From Vulcanococcus limneticus LL (GTDB taxonomy: Bacteria > Cyanobacteriota > Cyanobacteriia > PCC-6307 > Cyanobiaceae): a stretch of 64,000 nt of DNA. The position numbers were made by a program, and so were the translations under genes. Numbering within the stretch: position 1 is the first letter of the stretch; every line of letters begins with the position of its first letter. Where the stretch lies: contig NZ_NQLA01000003.1 of NCBI RefSeq assembly GCF_002252705.1, positions 124,001-188,000 on the forward strand, in the 5' to 3' direction. This document shows positions 35,212 to 44,355 of this stretch, in pieces. The notes under the pieces are model-generated. The model saw nothing but the letters and a program-made list of their open reading frames with translations, did not search any database and was not told the origin of the DNA.

Positions 35212-35660
35212 CCCCAGTTCCCTCCAGCACTCCGCTCGTCGCGCCTGGCGCCAGCATCAACGAGGACGTCTTCTACGAGGGCGGACCGGCCAGGGGCGAT
35301 CTGCTCCTCAACCTGCTGTTCGGCCTCACCCTGATCGGTATCCCCTTCGCCGTGGGCGCGATCGTGCGGGCCCTGTGGCTGCGCTTCACGATCACCAGCC
35401 GCCGCGTCTCGGTGAGCGGGGGCTGGCTGGGGCGTGACCGCACCCAGGTGGTCTACAGCCAGATCCGTGAGGTGCGCTCCGTGCCCCGGGGCTTCGGCTT
35501 CTGGGGCGACATGGTGCTGGTGCTCAGCGACGGCATGAAGCTGGAGATGCGCGCCGTGCCCCGCTACCGGGAGGCGGAGGCCTTCATCCTCGAGCGCATG
35601 GACGCGGCCGCCAAGACGGCCGGCAGCGCCCCCAAGAGCGGCTTCGGCGCCGCCGCCTGA
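35208..35660 (+). CDS. PH-domain (YdbT/DUF304-like) membrane protein
   Basis: A 150-residue protein with a membrane helix pair near 30-55 (LLLNLLFGLTLIGIPFAVGAIVRALW) followed by a bacterial PH-like domain (RFTITSRRVSVSGGWLGRDRTQVVYSQIREV). This gene type is regularly found between rnpA and yidC in cyanobacteria, suggesting a link with membrane protein insertion, but no function is shown. ATG 35208 overlaps the rnpA stop by 4 nt, so it is translationally coupled. Confidence 0.86.
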   Translation: MTPVPSSTPLVAPGASINEDVFYEGGPARGDLLLNLLFGLTLIGIPFAVGAIVRALWLRFTITSRRVSVSGGWLGRDRTQVVYSQIREVRSVPRGFGFWGDMVLVLSDGMKLEMRAVPRYREAEAFILERMDAAAKTAGSAPKSGFGAAA

Positions 35661-35761
35661 TCGCAGCCAAGCCGTCCTGCCTGGCCCCAGGCCCAGCCCC
35701 GATCGGCCCCGTGCTCGGGCACACTGGCCGCCTATCCCCACCCCCCTGAGCTCCCCACGCC

Positions 35762-36901
35762 GTGATCGGCTACATCTCCGACAACCTGCTGCTCCCGATC
35801 CTCGACTTCTTCTACGGATTGGTGCCGAGCTACGGGCTGGCGATCATTGCCCTCACGGTGGTGATCCGGCTGGCCCTGTTCCCCCTGAGCGCCGGATCGA
35901 TCCGCAGCGCCCGCCGCATGCGCATCGCCCAGCCGGTGATGCAGAAGCGCCAGGCCGAGATCAAGGCCAAGTTCGCCAACAACCCGGCCAAGCAGCAGGA
36001 AGAGCTGGGCGCCCTGATGAAGGAGTTCGGCAGCCCTCTGGCGGGCTGTCTGCCCCTGCTGGTGCAGATGCCGATCCTGTTCGCCCTGTTCGCCACCCTG
36101 CGGGGCTCACCGTTCGCCGATGTGCCCTACACCCTCAACCTGAAGGTGTTGCCGGCCGACCAGATCGCGACGGTGGAGGCCAAGCCCTTCAACAGCCCCA
36201 GCCACTCGATCTTCGTGACGGCCACCAGCCATGTGCCGGTGATCGCCAGCCTGGAGCAGGGCACCAAGCTCGGCGTGGGCGACCAGCAGAGCGTGACCCT
36301 GCACACCCGCGACGGCGCCAGCTTCGCCTCGGTGCTGGCGGACGTGCAGGACGGTGAGGCCTTCACCCCCAGCTGGAGCGTCACCAAGGGCGAGGGAGTG
36401 GTGAGCGTGGATGCCAATGGCACCATCACCGCCCTCGCCCCCGGCGATGCCGTGGTGGAGGCCAAGATCCCCGGCCTGGCGGCCCGCAGCGGCTTCCTGT
36501 TCATCAAGGCCCTGGGCCAGGTGGGCTTCTACACCGACGGCGCCGTCAACTGGGACATCGCCATCCTGGTTGCCGCCTTCGGCGCCAGCCTGTTCGCCTC
36601 CCAGATCCTCTCGGGCATGGGCATGCCCCCCAACCCGCAGCAGGCCACGGCCAACAAGATCACGCCGGTGATGATCACGGCGATGTTCCTGTTCTTCCCG
36701 CTGCCGGCCGGGGTGCTGCTCTACATGGTGGTGGCCAACATCTTCCAGGCGCTGCAGACCTTCCTGCTCACCCGCGAGGCCCTGCCCGACAACCTGCAGC
36801 AGATCCTCGACCAGCAGCTGTCCCAGCAGACCGTGGCCGCAACGGCCACCGGAGCCGGCAGCCAGCGCCTGCCCTTTGAGCCCAACAAGGGCAAGAAGTA
36901 A
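35762..36901 (+). CDS. yidC: Membrane protein insertase YidC/Alb3 with Ig-like insert
   Basis: YidC/Alb3 inserts proteins into thylakoid and plasma membranes, alone or with SecYEG and SRP. The 379-residue protein starts at GTG 35762. The five-helix core has TM1 at about 21-43 with the groove arginine R36 ([11 protein letters not shown]), the cytoplasmic coiled coil 55-90, and TM2 at 95-113. Between TM2 and TM3 a lumenal insertion of roughly 145 residues contains, at about 155-245, a pattern like bacterial Ig-like group 2 domains ([25 protein letters not shown]). TM3-TM5 follow to about 340. The polar C-terminal tail ends KGKK. Confidence 0.97.
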   Translation: MIGYISDNLLLPILDFFYGLVPSYGLAIIALTVVIRLALFPLSAGSIRSARRMRIAQPVMQKRQAEIKAKFANNPAKQQEELGALMKEFGSPLAGCLPLLVQMPILFALFATLRGSPFADVPYTLNLKVLPADQIATVEAKPFNSPSHSIFVTATSHVPVIASLEQGTKLGVGDQQSVTLHTRDGASFASVLADVQDGEAFTPSWSVTKGEGVVSVDANGTITALAPGDAVVEAKIPGLAARSGFLFIKALGQVGFYTDGAVNWDIAILVAAFGASLFASQILSGMGMPPNPQQATANKITPVMITAMFLFFPLPAGVLLYMVVANIFQALQTFLLTREALPDNLQQILDQQLSQQTVAATATGAGSQRLPFEPNKGKK

Positions 36902-36941
36902 CCCCTGGGCAGCCCCTGCCCAGGCTCCCCTCCCCGCTGCC

Positions 36942-37466
36942 ATGGCCGACGACCTGCGCCCCGTGCCGATCCAGGAGCTGCGTCCCCTGGCCGAGGGACG
37001 GCGCTGGACGATCGACCAGCACCTGGGCGAACTCGAGAGCCTCACACCAGTGCGTGGGGAGCTTCAGGCCATCCATCGCGGCAACGTGCTGGAGGTGGCA
37101 GGCCTGGCCGAGACGATCGTGACCCTCTGCTGCGACCGCTGCCTGCAGCACTTCAACCACCCCCTGGCCTTCCGCACCAAGGAACTGCTCTGGCTCGGCG
37201 ATGCCGCCCGCGACGCCGGCCTGAGCGAAGACGACGTGCTGGAGGCCGGAGCCCAGGTGCTCGATATCGAGGCCGACGCCCTCACCGAGAGCCTGGACCC
37301 CCGCGGCGACTTTGACCCCGCCCACTGGGCCTTCGAGCAGCTCAGCCTGCAGCTGCCCGTGGTCAACCGCTGCGGCCCCGAATGTCCCGGCCCCAACCTG
37401 CGGGGGAGCGGCCCCGGCGAGGCCATCGATCCCCGCTGGGCCGCCCTGAAGAACCTCACCCCCTGA
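36942..37466 (+). CDS. YceD/DUF177 family protein with paired cysteines
   Basis: A 174-residue DUF177 (YceD) protein. In other bacteria this family lies next to rpmF and in plants it takes part in 23S rRNA accumulation. The core motif is the cysteine cluster TLCCDRCLQHF (C63, C64, C67), then RCGPEC (C144, C148), which could bind zinc in a four-cysteine site. The ATG at 36942 starts MADDLRPVPIQELRPL. It sits between yidC (40 nt) and ycf46 (10 nt to its start), so it belongs to the same run of ribosome and membrane biogenesis genes. Here rpmF is not adjacent. Confidence 0.88.
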   Translation: MADDLRPVPIQELRPLAEGRRWTIDQHLGELESLTPVRGELQAIHRGNVLEVAGLAETIVTLCCDRCLQHFNHPLAFRTKELLWLGDAARDAGLSEDDVLEAGAQVLDIEADALTESLDPRGDFDPAHWAFEQLSLQLPVVNRCGPECPGPNLRGSGPGEAIDPRWAALKNLTP

Positions 37467-37476
37467 GCCCCAAGCC

Positions 37477-38991
37477 ATGAGCCAGGCCTGGGCCGACCAC
37501 CTCGATCTGCTGATCCGCGCCCGCACGCCGATCCTCTGGATCCGCAGCCAGGAGGAGGAACGCATCGCCACCCTGCTGGCGGCCACTGCCCAGCGGCTGG
37601 GGAACCGCGCCCTGGCGCGCTGGGACTTCATCAGCGGCCTCAGCGGCCTGCCCAACCGCGAGGGAGAGGCGGCCCGCAACCCCCTGGCGGCCCTGGAGGC
37701 CCTGGCCCCCCTGGCGCCGGATCAGGCGGCCATCCTGGTGCTGCACGACTTCCACCGCTACGCCGACGACGGCAGCGTCTGCCGCAAGCTGCGCAACCTG
37801 GCGGCCTCCCTGCGCCAGCAGCCCCACACCCTGGTGATCACCGCCGCCGAGTGGCAGCTGCCGCGGGAGCTGGAGGAGTGCGTGACCGTGCTGGATCTGC
37901 CCCTGCCGGAACAGGAGGAGATTCGCGCTTTGCTGCAGGGCATCGCCCGGGCCTGCGGCCAGACCCTGGAGGGCGACCTGCTGGAGCGGCTCAGCCACAG
38001 CTGCAGCGGCCTGAGCGAGCAGCGCATCCGCCAGGTGGCGGCCAGGGGCCTGGCCCGCCGCGGCGCCCTGGGCGAGGGCGACCTCGCTGAGGTGCTGGAG
38101 GAGAAGCGCCAGGCCATCGCCCGCAGCGAGCTGCTGGAGTACTGCCCCAGCGAGGCCACGCCGGCGGACATCGGCGGCCTGGATGCCCTCAAGCGCTGGC
38201 TGGAGCAGCGCCAGCAGGCCTTCAGCGACGAGGCCCGCCGCTATGGCCTGCCCCTGCCCCGCGGCGTGCTGCTGGTGGGCCCCCAGGGCACCGGCAAGTC
38301 GCTCACGGCCCGGGCGATCGCCCACAGCTGGGAAATGCCGCTGCTGCGGCTGGATGTGGGCCGGCTGTTCGCTGGGCTGGTGGGGGCCTCGGAGGCCCGC
38401 ACGCGGGAGATGATCCAGCGGGCCGAGGCGATGGCCCCCTGCGTGCTCTGGATCGACGAGATCGACAAGGGCTTCGGCAGCGCCGACGGCGGCCGCAGCG
38501 ACGGCGGCACCAGCCAGCGGGTGCTGGCCAGCCTGCTCACCTGGATGGCCGAGAAGACCAGCGCCGTGTTCGTGGTGGCCACCGCCAACGGCGTGGAGAA
38601 ACTGCCGCCGGAGCTGGTGCGCAAGGGCCGCTTCGACGAGATCTTCCTGCTGGATCTGCCCGAGGCCACCGAGCGTCGGGCGATCCTCGATCTGCAGCTG
38701 CGGCGCCGGCGGCCCGAGCACCGCCTGCCCCTGGAGGTGGTGGTGGACCGCACGGCCGGCTTCTCCGGCGCCGAGCTGGAGCAGGTGGTGATCGAGGCGA
38801 TGCACCAGGCCTTCAGCGAACGGCGCGACTTCGGCGAGGCCGACCTGGTGGCGGCAGCCGCCCAGCTGGTGCCCCTGTCACGCACGGCTCGCGAACAGCT
38901 GGAGGCGCTGCAGCAGTGGGCCAGCAGCGGCCGGGCCAGGCCCGCCTCCAGCTGCAGCCACACCGGCAGCGGCACCAGTCCAGCGAGCTGA
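37477..38991 (+). CDS. ycf46: AAA+ ATPase, Ycf46 family
   Basis: A 504-residue Ycf46-type AAA ATPase, conserved in cyanobacteria and some algal plastids. The N-terminal domain 1-220 (DLLIRARTPILWIRSQEEERI) is not an AAA fold in itself. The AAA module has Walker A GPQGTGKS (268-275), with Gln where most AAA proteins have Pro; Walker B VLWIDE (323-328); and arginine-finger candidates R382 and R385 in VRKGRFDE. The lid domain covers about 395-460. In related cyanobacteria it is implicated in carbon uptake or photosynthesis regulation, which is established only loosely. The last 30 residues are a Ser/Gly-rich tail. Confidence 0.93.
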   Translation: MSQAWADHLDLLIRARTPILWIRSQEEERIATLLAATAQRLGNRALARWDFISGLSGLPNREGEAARNPLAALEALAPLAPDQAAILVLHDFHRYADDGSVCRKLRNLAASLRQQPHTLVITAAEWQLPRELEECVTVLDLPLPEQEEIRALLQGIARACGQTLEGDLLERLSHSCSGLSEQRIRQVAARGLARRGALGEGDLAEVLEEKRQAIARSELLEYCPSEATPADIGGLDALKRWLEQRQQAFSDEARRYGLPLPRGVLLVGPQGTGKSLTARAIAHSWEMPLLRLDVGRLFAGLVGASEARTREMIQRAEAMAPCVLWIDEIDKGFGSADGGRSDGGTSQRVLASLLTWMAEKTSAVFVVATANGVEKLPPELVRKGRFDEIFLLDLPEATERRAILDLQLRRRRPEHRLPLEVVVDRTAGFSGAELEQVVIEAMHQAFSERRDFGEADLVAAAAQLVPLSRTAREQLEALQQWASSGRARPASSCSHTGSGTSPAS

Positions 38992-39093
38992 GGGGCCCCG
39001 CCCCTGCCGGGCGGGCGCGCTCCGCCTCCAGCCGAGCCGCGACCGGAACCGCCGGCACCCATGAAGCTCCGCAACCGGTCCCCATTGCGCCGG

Positions 39094-39124
39094 GTAACGA
39101 AGCCCAACGCCCCGTAACGAAGCC
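39094..39124. repeat. Two direct copies of GTAACGAAGCC, 20 nt apart
   Basis: Copies lie at 39094-39104 and 39114-39124, with the same phase (period 20 nt, two helical turns). They sit 64-94 nt upstream of the start of the small hydrophobic gene. Spacing of two turns is what tandem response-regulator binding sites usually show, so an operator is plausible, but the motif matches none I can name. Confidence 0.45.
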
Positions 39125-39187
39125 AGGGGCACCCCAGGGGCAGATCCCTTTGCCCTCCGTAGGTTCTGGCCAAACCGCAGGCCCCCC

Positions 39188-39349
39188 GTGGAAAGCCGTC
39201 CCGCCATCACCACCCAACTGGCCGTGGCCTGCCTCGGTGCCGGCGTGATCACCACCTTCGCGGTGGCCCAGGGCCAGAACCCCTTCACAGCCCTCGGCAT
39301 CACCCTGTTCTCGGCCCTGGCTGCCGTGGCCGTGGGCCAGGTGCTCTGA
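39188..39349 (+). CDS. Small 53-residue hydrophobic protein
   Basis: A short frame from GTG 39188 to a stop at 39347-39349. The product starts VESRPAITTQLAVACLGAG and ends in LFSALAAVAVGQVL. It is almost entirely hydrophobic: two helices (about 8-26 and 33-53) around a polar turn AQGQNPF. This suggests a small membrane protein or a subunit that packs into a larger complex. Stand-alone genes of this size and composition are typical of cyanobacterial small membrane proteins, but I cannot name it. It precedes the aminotransferase gene by 17 nt. Confidence 0.6.
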   Translation: MESRPAITTQLAVACLGAGVITTFAVAQGQNPFTALGITLFSALAAVAVGQVL

Positions 39350-39366
39350 GCGCGACCCACGCCCCC

Positions 39367-40548
39367 GTGCCGAATCCGGTTAGCCCGCTGCGGGAGCTGA
39401 TGCCCGCCCTGGCGGGCAAGACCTACTTCAACTACGGCGGTCAGGGCCCGCTGCCCACGCCATCGCTTGAGGCGATCACAGCAAGCTGGCGCACCATCCA
39501 GGAGCTGGGCCCCTTCACCGGCGCGGTGTGGCCCTTCATCGAGCGGGAAACCAGCCGGGTGCGTCGGGCCCTCGCGGCCCTCTGCGGCGTGTCTCCCTCG
39601 CGGCTGGCCCTCACCGAGAACGTGAGCAGCGGTTGCCTGCTGCCCCTGTGGGGCCTGCCCTGGCAGCCGGGCGATGAACTCCTGATCGGCGACTGCGAGC
39701 ATCCCGGCGTGGTGGCCGGTTGCCGCGAGCTGGCCCGGCGCCAGGGCCTGGAGCTGGCGGTGCTGCCCGTCCAGCAGCTCTGCCTCGGGACACCCGCTGC
39801 GGAGCTGGACGGGGCGGTCCTGGCGAGCCTGGAGCGCCGGCTCAGGCCGAACACCCGGCTGGTGGTGCTCTCGCACCTGCTCTGGAACACCGGATCGCTG
39901 ATGCCGATCGCAGCGGTGGCCGAGCGGCTGGCCGCCCACCCCCGCCAGCCCTGGCTGCTGGTGGATGCGGCCCAGTCGCTGGGCAGCCTGCCGGTGTCGG
40001 AGGCCGCTGCCGCCGCCGACATCTACGCCTTCACCGGTCACAAATGGTGCTGCGGACCCGAAGGCCTGGGCGGAGTGGCCCTCTCCGAGCGGATCCTGGA
40101 GCAGGGCCAGCCCACCCTGATCGGCTGGCGCAGCCTGCGCAGCGAAACCGAGGCCACCAGCCCCTGGCACCGCGACGCGCGCCGCTTCGAGGTGGCCACC
40201 TCCTGCGTGCCCCTGGCCAGCGGCCTGGCCACCTCCCTGGAGCTGCTGGCGGCCGAGGGCAGCGAGGCCGAGCGGCTGGGGCGGATCCGTGCCGGTAGCG
40301 GGCGGCTGTGGGAGGGGCTGCAGGCACTGCCGGGAGTGCACACCCTGCTGGAAGAGCCCCCACCGGCCGGGCTGGTGAGCTTCCAGCTGGAGGGCCCGGG
40401 CCCCCAGGCGGTGGTCCAGGCCCTGGGGGAGCGGCAGATCTGGATCCGCAGCCTGGCCGATCCGACCTGCCTGAGGGCCTGCACCCACATCACCACGACT
40501 GACGCCGAAGTGGATCGGTTGCTGGAGGCCCTGGCCGATCTGGGCTGA
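39367..40548 (+). CDS. Class V PLP enzyme, cysteine desulfurase/C-S lyase-like
   Basis: A 393-residue fold-type I enzyme of the NifS/Csd family. The cofactor lysine is K226 in TGHKWCCGP, with the conserved H112 (CEHPGV), D200 and Q203 (VDAAQSLG) stacking and holding PLP. No conserved active-site cysteine loop is apparent where desulfurases carry one (the flexible loop around TSCVPLASG has a cysteine but not the family context). This fits the C-DES cystine lyase group of cyanobacteria, which cut cystine, but desulfurase activity cannot be excluded. The start is GTG 39367, 17 nt after the small hydrophobic gene. Confidence 0.85.
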   Translation: MPNPVSPLRELMPALAGKTYFNYGGQGPLPTPSLEAITASWRTIQELGPFTGAVWPFIERETSRVRRALAALCGVSPSRLALTENVSSGCLLPLWGLPWQPGDELLIGDCEHPGVVAGCRELARRQGLELAVLPVQQLCLGTPAAELDGAVLASLERRLRPNTRLVVLSHLLWNTGSLMPIAAVAERLAAHPRQPWLLVDAAQSLGSLPVSEAAAAADIYAFTGHKWCCGPEGLGGVALSERILEQGQPTLIGWRSLRSETEATSPWHRDARRFEVATSCVPLASGLATSLELLAAEGSEAERLGRIRAGSGRLWEGLQALPGVHTLLEEPPPAGLVSFQLEGPGPQAVVQALGERQIWIRSLADPTCLRACTHITTTDAEVDRLLEALADLG

Positions 40549-40563
40549 ACGCCGAATCGGTCG

Positions 40564-40595
40564 GAGCAGATCTGCTCGGATCAGATCTGCTCGGA
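40564..40595. repeat. Palindrome and 14-nt direct repeat across the aqpZ stop codon
   Basis: GAGCAGATCTGCTC (40564-40577) is a perfect palindrome. CAGATCTGCTCGGA occurs twice in tandem, at 40567-40580 and 40582-40595. The second copy encodes the last residues of AqpZ and contains its stop. On the minus strand the structure could act as a hairpin ending aqpZ, and on the plus strand could end the aminotransferase transcript. Confidence 0.6.
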
Positions 40596-41351
40596 GGGGA
40601 TCACACCTTCCACTTCAAGCTCATGGGTGAGCAGGTTGCGGTACACCCAGCCAGCCAGCAGGGCGCCGGCGATCGGGGCCACCCAGAACAGCCACAGTTG
40701 CCCCAGGGCAGCACCGCCCACCCACACGGCCACGCCGGTGCTGCGGGCCGGGTTCACCGACGTGTTCGTCACGGGGATGCTGATCAGGTGGATCAGGGTG
40801 AGCGAGAGGCCGATCGGCACACCCGCGAATCCGCGTGGGGCCAGTTTGTCGGTGGCGCCGAGGATCACCAGCAGAAAGATGAAGGTGAGCACCACTTCGG
40901 TGATCAGGGCCGCCAGGAAGCCGTAGCCCCCGGGCGAGTGGGCCCCGAAGCCATTGGTGGCCAGCGGATTGCTGCCGGCGAGGGCGAAACCGTCACGGCC
41001 GCTGGCAATGGCCAGGATCACGCCGCCGGCCACCACGCCTCCAAGCACCTGGGCGACGATGTAGGGCAGCAGCTGGGAGCTGGGGAAGCGACCTCCCGCC
41101 CAGAGGCCAAAACTCACGGCCGGGTTGATGTGGGCCCCGGAGATGTGGCCGATGGCGTAGGCCGCGGTCAGCAGGGTGAGGCCGAAGGCCAGGGACACCC
41201 CCAGGAAGCCGAGGCCCAGCGGGTTGGCGGCGGCGGAGTCGTAGGGGAACACGGCAGCCAGCACGGCGCTGCCGGCACCGCCCAACACCAGCCAGAAGGT
41301 GCCGATCAGTTCAGCGAGAAATTTCTTGGAAATTGGTACAGCCTGAGCCAT
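40581..41351 (-). CDS. aqpZ: Aquaporin Z-type water channel
   Basis: A 256-residue major intrinsic protein with six helices and the two NPA half-helices HINPAVSFG and SVNPARSTG. Selectivity-filter residues fit a water-selective channel (the arginine of the second NPA motif is present), but glycerol passage cannot be ruled out. The N-terminus [20 protein letters not shown] is short and typical of AqpZ. It is convergent with the class V enzyme gene, with 32 nt between stops, where the palindromic repeat lies. Cyanobacterial AqpZ contributes to fast osmotic adjustment. Confidence 0.95.
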   Translation of the reverse strand: MAQAVPISKKFLAELIGTFWLVLGGAGSAVLAAVFPYDSAAANPLGLGFLGVSLAFGLTLLTAAYAIGHISGAHINPAVSFGLWAGGRFPSSQLLPYIVAQVLGGVVAGGVILAIASGRDGFALAGSNPLATNGFGAHSPGGYGFLAALITEVVLTFIFLLVILGATDKLAPRGFAGVPIGLSLTLIHLISIPVTNTSVNPARSTGVAVWVGGAALGQLWLFWVAPIAGALLAGWVYRNLLTHELEVEGVIPSEQI

Positions 41352-41424
41352 CCAAAAAGCCGATGCATGCTTACGGCCGGATTGTGGCCGCAGCGCCGCC
41401 TTGCCGCCACCTGATCAGCTTCCG

Positions 41425-42930
41425 CTAACGCGCCCGCAGGGCCTTCTCCGCCTCCTCACGGTCGTCGAAGTGCACCTTGGTGGTGCCCAGGATCTGGTAA
41501 TCCTCATGGCCCTTGCCAGCGATCAACACCAGGTCGGCAGGGCCGGCGGCGGCAATGGCGGCGGCGATGGCGCGGGCCCGGTCCGGCTCCACCTGCAAGG
41601 CGGTGCCCGCAGGGATGCCGGCCACCACGTCGGCCAGGATCTGGTCTGGGTCTTCGGTGCGGGGGTTATCGGAGGTCACCACCACCCGATCGGCCAGCCG
41701 TGCGGCGATGGCGCCCATCTGGGGGCGCTTGCCCCGGTCGCGGTCGCCACCGCAGCCGAACACGCAGATCAGCTCACCCGCCGTGAAGGGACGGCAGGCC
41801 GCCAGGGCGCTCTCCAGGCCATCGGGGGTGTGGGCGTAGTCCACCAGCACGGCCGGATGGCGGCCGTTGCCGTTCTCCGGCCGGCCCACGCTGACCCGCT
41901 CCATCCGGCCGGGCACACCGCGGAAGTCCGCCAGGGCCTCCAGCAGCAGGGCCAGGGGCAGCCCCTGCTGCAGCAGGGCTCCCACCGCCTGCAGCTGGTT
42001 CATCAGGTTGAAGCGGCCCAGCAGCGGCGAGCGGAACGGGCCCGATCCCCGCGGGCTGATCAGGGTGCCGCGCACGCCCTGGGCGGAGAACTCCAGATCG
42101 GCCAGGCGCAGCTCCGCCCCGCCATCCGCCTCGAAGGAACTGCGCCAGCAGCGCTCCCCGAGCCGCTCGGCCAGCCGCGCCCCCCAGGGATCGTCCACAT
42201 TCACCACAGCGCCGGCCTCAGCCGCCAGCAGCGGCGGCGCGAACAGACGGGCCTTGGCCTCGAAGTAGTCCTGCATCGAGGCGTGGTAGTCGAGGTGGTC
42301 CTGGGTGAGGTTGGTGAAAATCGCGCCGCTGAACTGGCACCCGGCCACGCGTTGCTGGTCGAGGGCGTGGGAGCTCACCTCCATGGCCCCCACCTGGGCC
42401 CCGGCCTCGACGGCCTGGGCCAGCTGGGCCTGGAGCACGTCCGCAAAGGCGGTCGTGTGCTGGGCCGTCACGCTCTGGCCGGGCCAGCGGTTCACCAGGG
42501 TGCCGAACAGGGCAGCGGGCCGGCCGCTGCGGGCGCTGAGGTGCTCGATCAGGTGGGTGGTGGTGGTCTTGCCGTTGGTGCCGGTGACACCGATCAGAGC
42601 CAGGCGACGGCTGGGCTGCTGCCAGAACTCGGCAGCCAGCTGGCCGGCCCAGCGGGCCACAGGCTCCTCCACCACCAGCACCGGATCCGCCGGCTCCGGC
42701 GGCACGGCCGCCGCCGCCGCCGGGCCGATCACCGCGGCTGGCGCCCCGGCCGCCACCGCATCCCGCCAGAAACGGCCCCCATCCACTCCGGCGCCAGGCA
42801 GCCCCACAAACAGGGTGCCGGCCCCGACGCGGCGGGAATCGCAACTGATGCCGCTCACCGGCCGGTTCTCCAGCCCCTGCGGCACGGCCAGCCCAAGGTG
42901 GCGCAGCAGGGGGTGAAGCAGCTGGGTCAT
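41425..42930 (-). CDS. murE: UDP-MurNAc-tripeptide synthetase (MurE), mDAP-adding
   Basis: MurE adds meso-diaminopimelate to UDP-MurNAc-L-Ala-D-Glu in peptidoglycan synthesis. The 501-residue protein has the ATP loop [13 protein letters not shown], the carbamylated-lysine region, and the DNPRTEDP motif that selects mDAP over lysine. ATG 42930 is preferred; a TTG at 42948 adds six residues and neither has a good ribosome site. The upstream gene is a small glutaredoxin-like protein 30 nt away. The gene is not in a dcw cluster, as in most cyanobacteria. Confidence 0.95.
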   Translation of the reverse strand: MTQLLHPLLRHLGLAVPQGLENRPVSGISCDSRRVGAGTLFVGLPGAGVDGGRFWRDAVAAGAPAAVIGPAAAAAVPPEPADPVLVVEEPVARWAGQLAAEFWQQPSRRLALIGVTGTNGKTTTTHLIEHLSARSGRPAALFGTLVNRWPGQSVTAQHTTAFADVLQAQLAQAVEAGAQVGAMEVSSHALDQQRVAGCQFSGAIFTNLTQDHLDYHASMQDYFEAKARLFAPPLLAAEAGAVVNVDDPWGARLAERLGERCWRSSFEADGGAELRLADLEFSAQGVRGTLISPRGSGPFRSPLLGRFNLMNQLQAVGALLQQGLPLALLLEALADFRGVPGRMERVSVGRPENGNGRHPAVLVDYAHTPDGLESALAACRPFTAGELICVFGCGGDRDRGKRPQMGAIAARLADRVVVTSDNPRTEDPDQILADVVAGIPAGTALQVEPDRARAIAAAIAAAGPADLVLIAGKGHEDYQILGTTKVHFDDREEAEKALRAR

Positions 42931-42960
42931 TGTCCAGCGGGGGATCAAGTTGGGCCCGTT

Positions 42961-43242
42961 CTAAACGGAGCCGCCGGAAAAACCGTTCCTCCGCAACCAA
43001 TCCGCCAGTCCCCCCCCCGACAGCCGCGGCGAGACCCGCGGCAGCTCCCTCAGGCCCCCATCGGCCAGCTTCAGGGCCAGCACCGGCACTTCCAGGCCGT
43101 AGCGCTGCTGCAGCGCCGGGTCGGTATCCACGTCCAGCACCTCCAAAACCGGCGGGGGATCCAGGGTCAGCAGCCGCTCCTGGAGCCCCTCACAGAGACA
43201 GCAGCCCAGACGTGTGTAGAGCAGAAGCGTGGGAGCGGCCAT
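42961..43242 (-). CDS. Glutaredoxin-like protein (DUF836 type)
   Basis: A 93-residue thioredoxin-fold protein with a C14-C15-L-C17 motif (YTRLGCCLCEGL) where the redox CxxC lies, followed by the DVDTDPALQQRYGLEVPVLAL pattern typical of the glutaredoxin-like DUF836 family. Reductant and target are unknown. The ATG at 43242 overlaps the yidD stop by one base (TGATG), so it is coupled to yidD. A TTG one codon earlier is also possible. Confidence 0.83.
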   Translation of the reverse strand: MAAPTLLLYTRLGCCLCEGLQERLLTLDPPPVLEVLDVDTDPALQQRYGLEVPVLALKLADGGLRELPRVSPRLSGGGLADWLRRNGFSGGSV

Positions 43243-43466
43243 CAATCGGGCACCGGGTCGCAGCCGCAGGGAGTGAAGGGGTGACAGCGCAGCAGCCGCC
43301 GCAGCGTCAGCCAGCCGCCGCGCCAGGGCCCATGCCGCTCGATCGCCTCCAGGCCGTAGGCGCTGCAGCTGGGGATGAAGCGACAGCGGGGCCCCAGCAG
43401 CGGCGAGATCCAGCGCCGGTAGGCCGCGATCAGGCCGATCAACAGCTGCTGCAGGATCCGGGTCAC
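43242..43466 (-). CDS. yidD: Membrane protein insertion efficiency factor YidD
   Basis: A 74-residue YidD protein, an amphipathic peripheral membrane factor that supports YidC-dependent insertion. Conserved features are [20 protein letters not shown], then the second cysteine-containing [11 protein letters not shown], giving the family's three or four cysteines. The start is GTG 43466. It lies far from yidC here (about 6.5 kb) and is coupled to a glutaredoxin-like gene, while diverging from rpsD. Confidence 0.92.
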   Translation of the reverse strand: MTRILQQLLIGLIAAYRRWISPLLGPRCRFIPSCSAYGLEAIERHGPWRGGWLTLRRLLRCHPFTPCGCDPVPD

Positions 43467-43624
43467 GGGCGGGATGCTCGGGAGGGGCAGCGGTCCAGCG
43501 GATAGGATGGCCGGCTGGCGTGGCTCAGGCCCACGACAGCGGAGCCCAGTTCCGCCATGTTCGCAGGCCGCACGTCGCTCAGCGACGGCGGGCCGCGCCG
43601 GATGCCACCCCGATCCCGTTCTCC

Positions 43625-44233
43625 ATGTCTCGCTACCGCGGCCCTCGCCTGAGGATCACGCGGCGCTTGGGAGACCTTCCCGGTCTCACCCGTAAGTCCG
43701 CCAAGCGGTCTTATCCCCCCGGTCAGCACGGCCAAGCCCGTCGCAAGCGCTCCGAATACGCCATCCGCCTCGAAGAGAAGCAGAAGCTTCGCTTCAACTA
43801 CGGCATCTCCGAACGTCAGCTGGTTCGCTACGTGAAGAAGGCCCGGGCCCAGGAGGGTTCCACGGGTACCAACCTGCTGAAACTGCTCGAGAACCGCCTC
43901 GACAACATCTGCTTCCGCCTCGGCTTCGGCCCCACCGTGCCAGGCGCCCGCCAGCTGGTGAACCACGGCCACGTGACCGTGAACGGCCGCGTCGTGGACA
44001 TCCCCAGCTACCAGTGCAAGGCCGGCGACGTGGTCGCCGTCCGCGAGCGCAAGCAGAGCAAGAAACTGGCTGAAGGCAACCTGGAATTCCCAGGTCTGGC
44101 CAACATCCCGCCCCACCTCGAGTTCGACAAGAACAAGCTCACCGCCAAGGTGAACGGCAAGATCGAACGCGAATGGGTCGCCCTTGAGATCAACGAACTG
44201 CTGGTGGTGGAGTTTTACTCCCGCAAGGTCTGA
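43625..44233 (+). CDS. rpsD: 30S ribosomal protein S4
   Basis: The 202-residue S4, a primary 16S rRNA-binding protein of the small subunit. It contains the N-terminal part [21 protein letters not shown] and the S4 RNA-binding domain in [11 protein letters not shown] to [10 protein letters not shown]. Cyanobacterial S4 is encoded singly, away from the alpha operon, as here. A possible -10 (TAGGAT at 43503-43508) and a small hairpin GTCGCTCAGCGAC at 43574-43586 precede it, which might serve in autoregulation; this is a guess. A strong terminator follows. Confidence 0.98.
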   Translation: MSRYRGPRLRITRRLGDLPGLTRKSAKRSYPPGQHGQARRKRSEYAIRLEEKQKLRFNYGISERQLVRYVKKARAQEGSTGTNLLKLLENRLDNICFRLGFGPTVPGARQLVNHGHVTVNGRVVDIPSYQCKAGDVVAVRERKQSKKLAEGNLEFPGLANIPPHLEFDKNKLTAKVNGKIEREWVALEINELLVVEFYSRKV

Positions 44234-44268
44234 TCCAGCTGGATCAACGACCACCTCCGTGGTTTCGG

Positions 44269-44296
44269 CCCCCGCTCCTGCGGGGGGTTTTTTTTT
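44269..44296 (+). terminator. Rho-independent terminator of rpsD
   Basis: Stem CCCCCGC / GCGGGGG (44269-44275, 44280-44286) with loop TCCT, followed by a 9-nt T-run (44288-44296). It lies 36 nt after the rpsD stop and is the clearest terminator in the window for a protein gene. Confidence 0.92.
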
Positions 44297-44355
44297 GTTT
44301 GCCGCAGCCCGCAGTCACCGGGCCGCGGTGTGGAGCCGCCGCCCAGGCGCTGGCT

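Noticed and set aside
43574-43586. Small hairpin in the rpsD leader as an S4 autoregulatory element
   Set aside because: Stem is only four to six bp and no covariation can be tested; the idea remains speculation.
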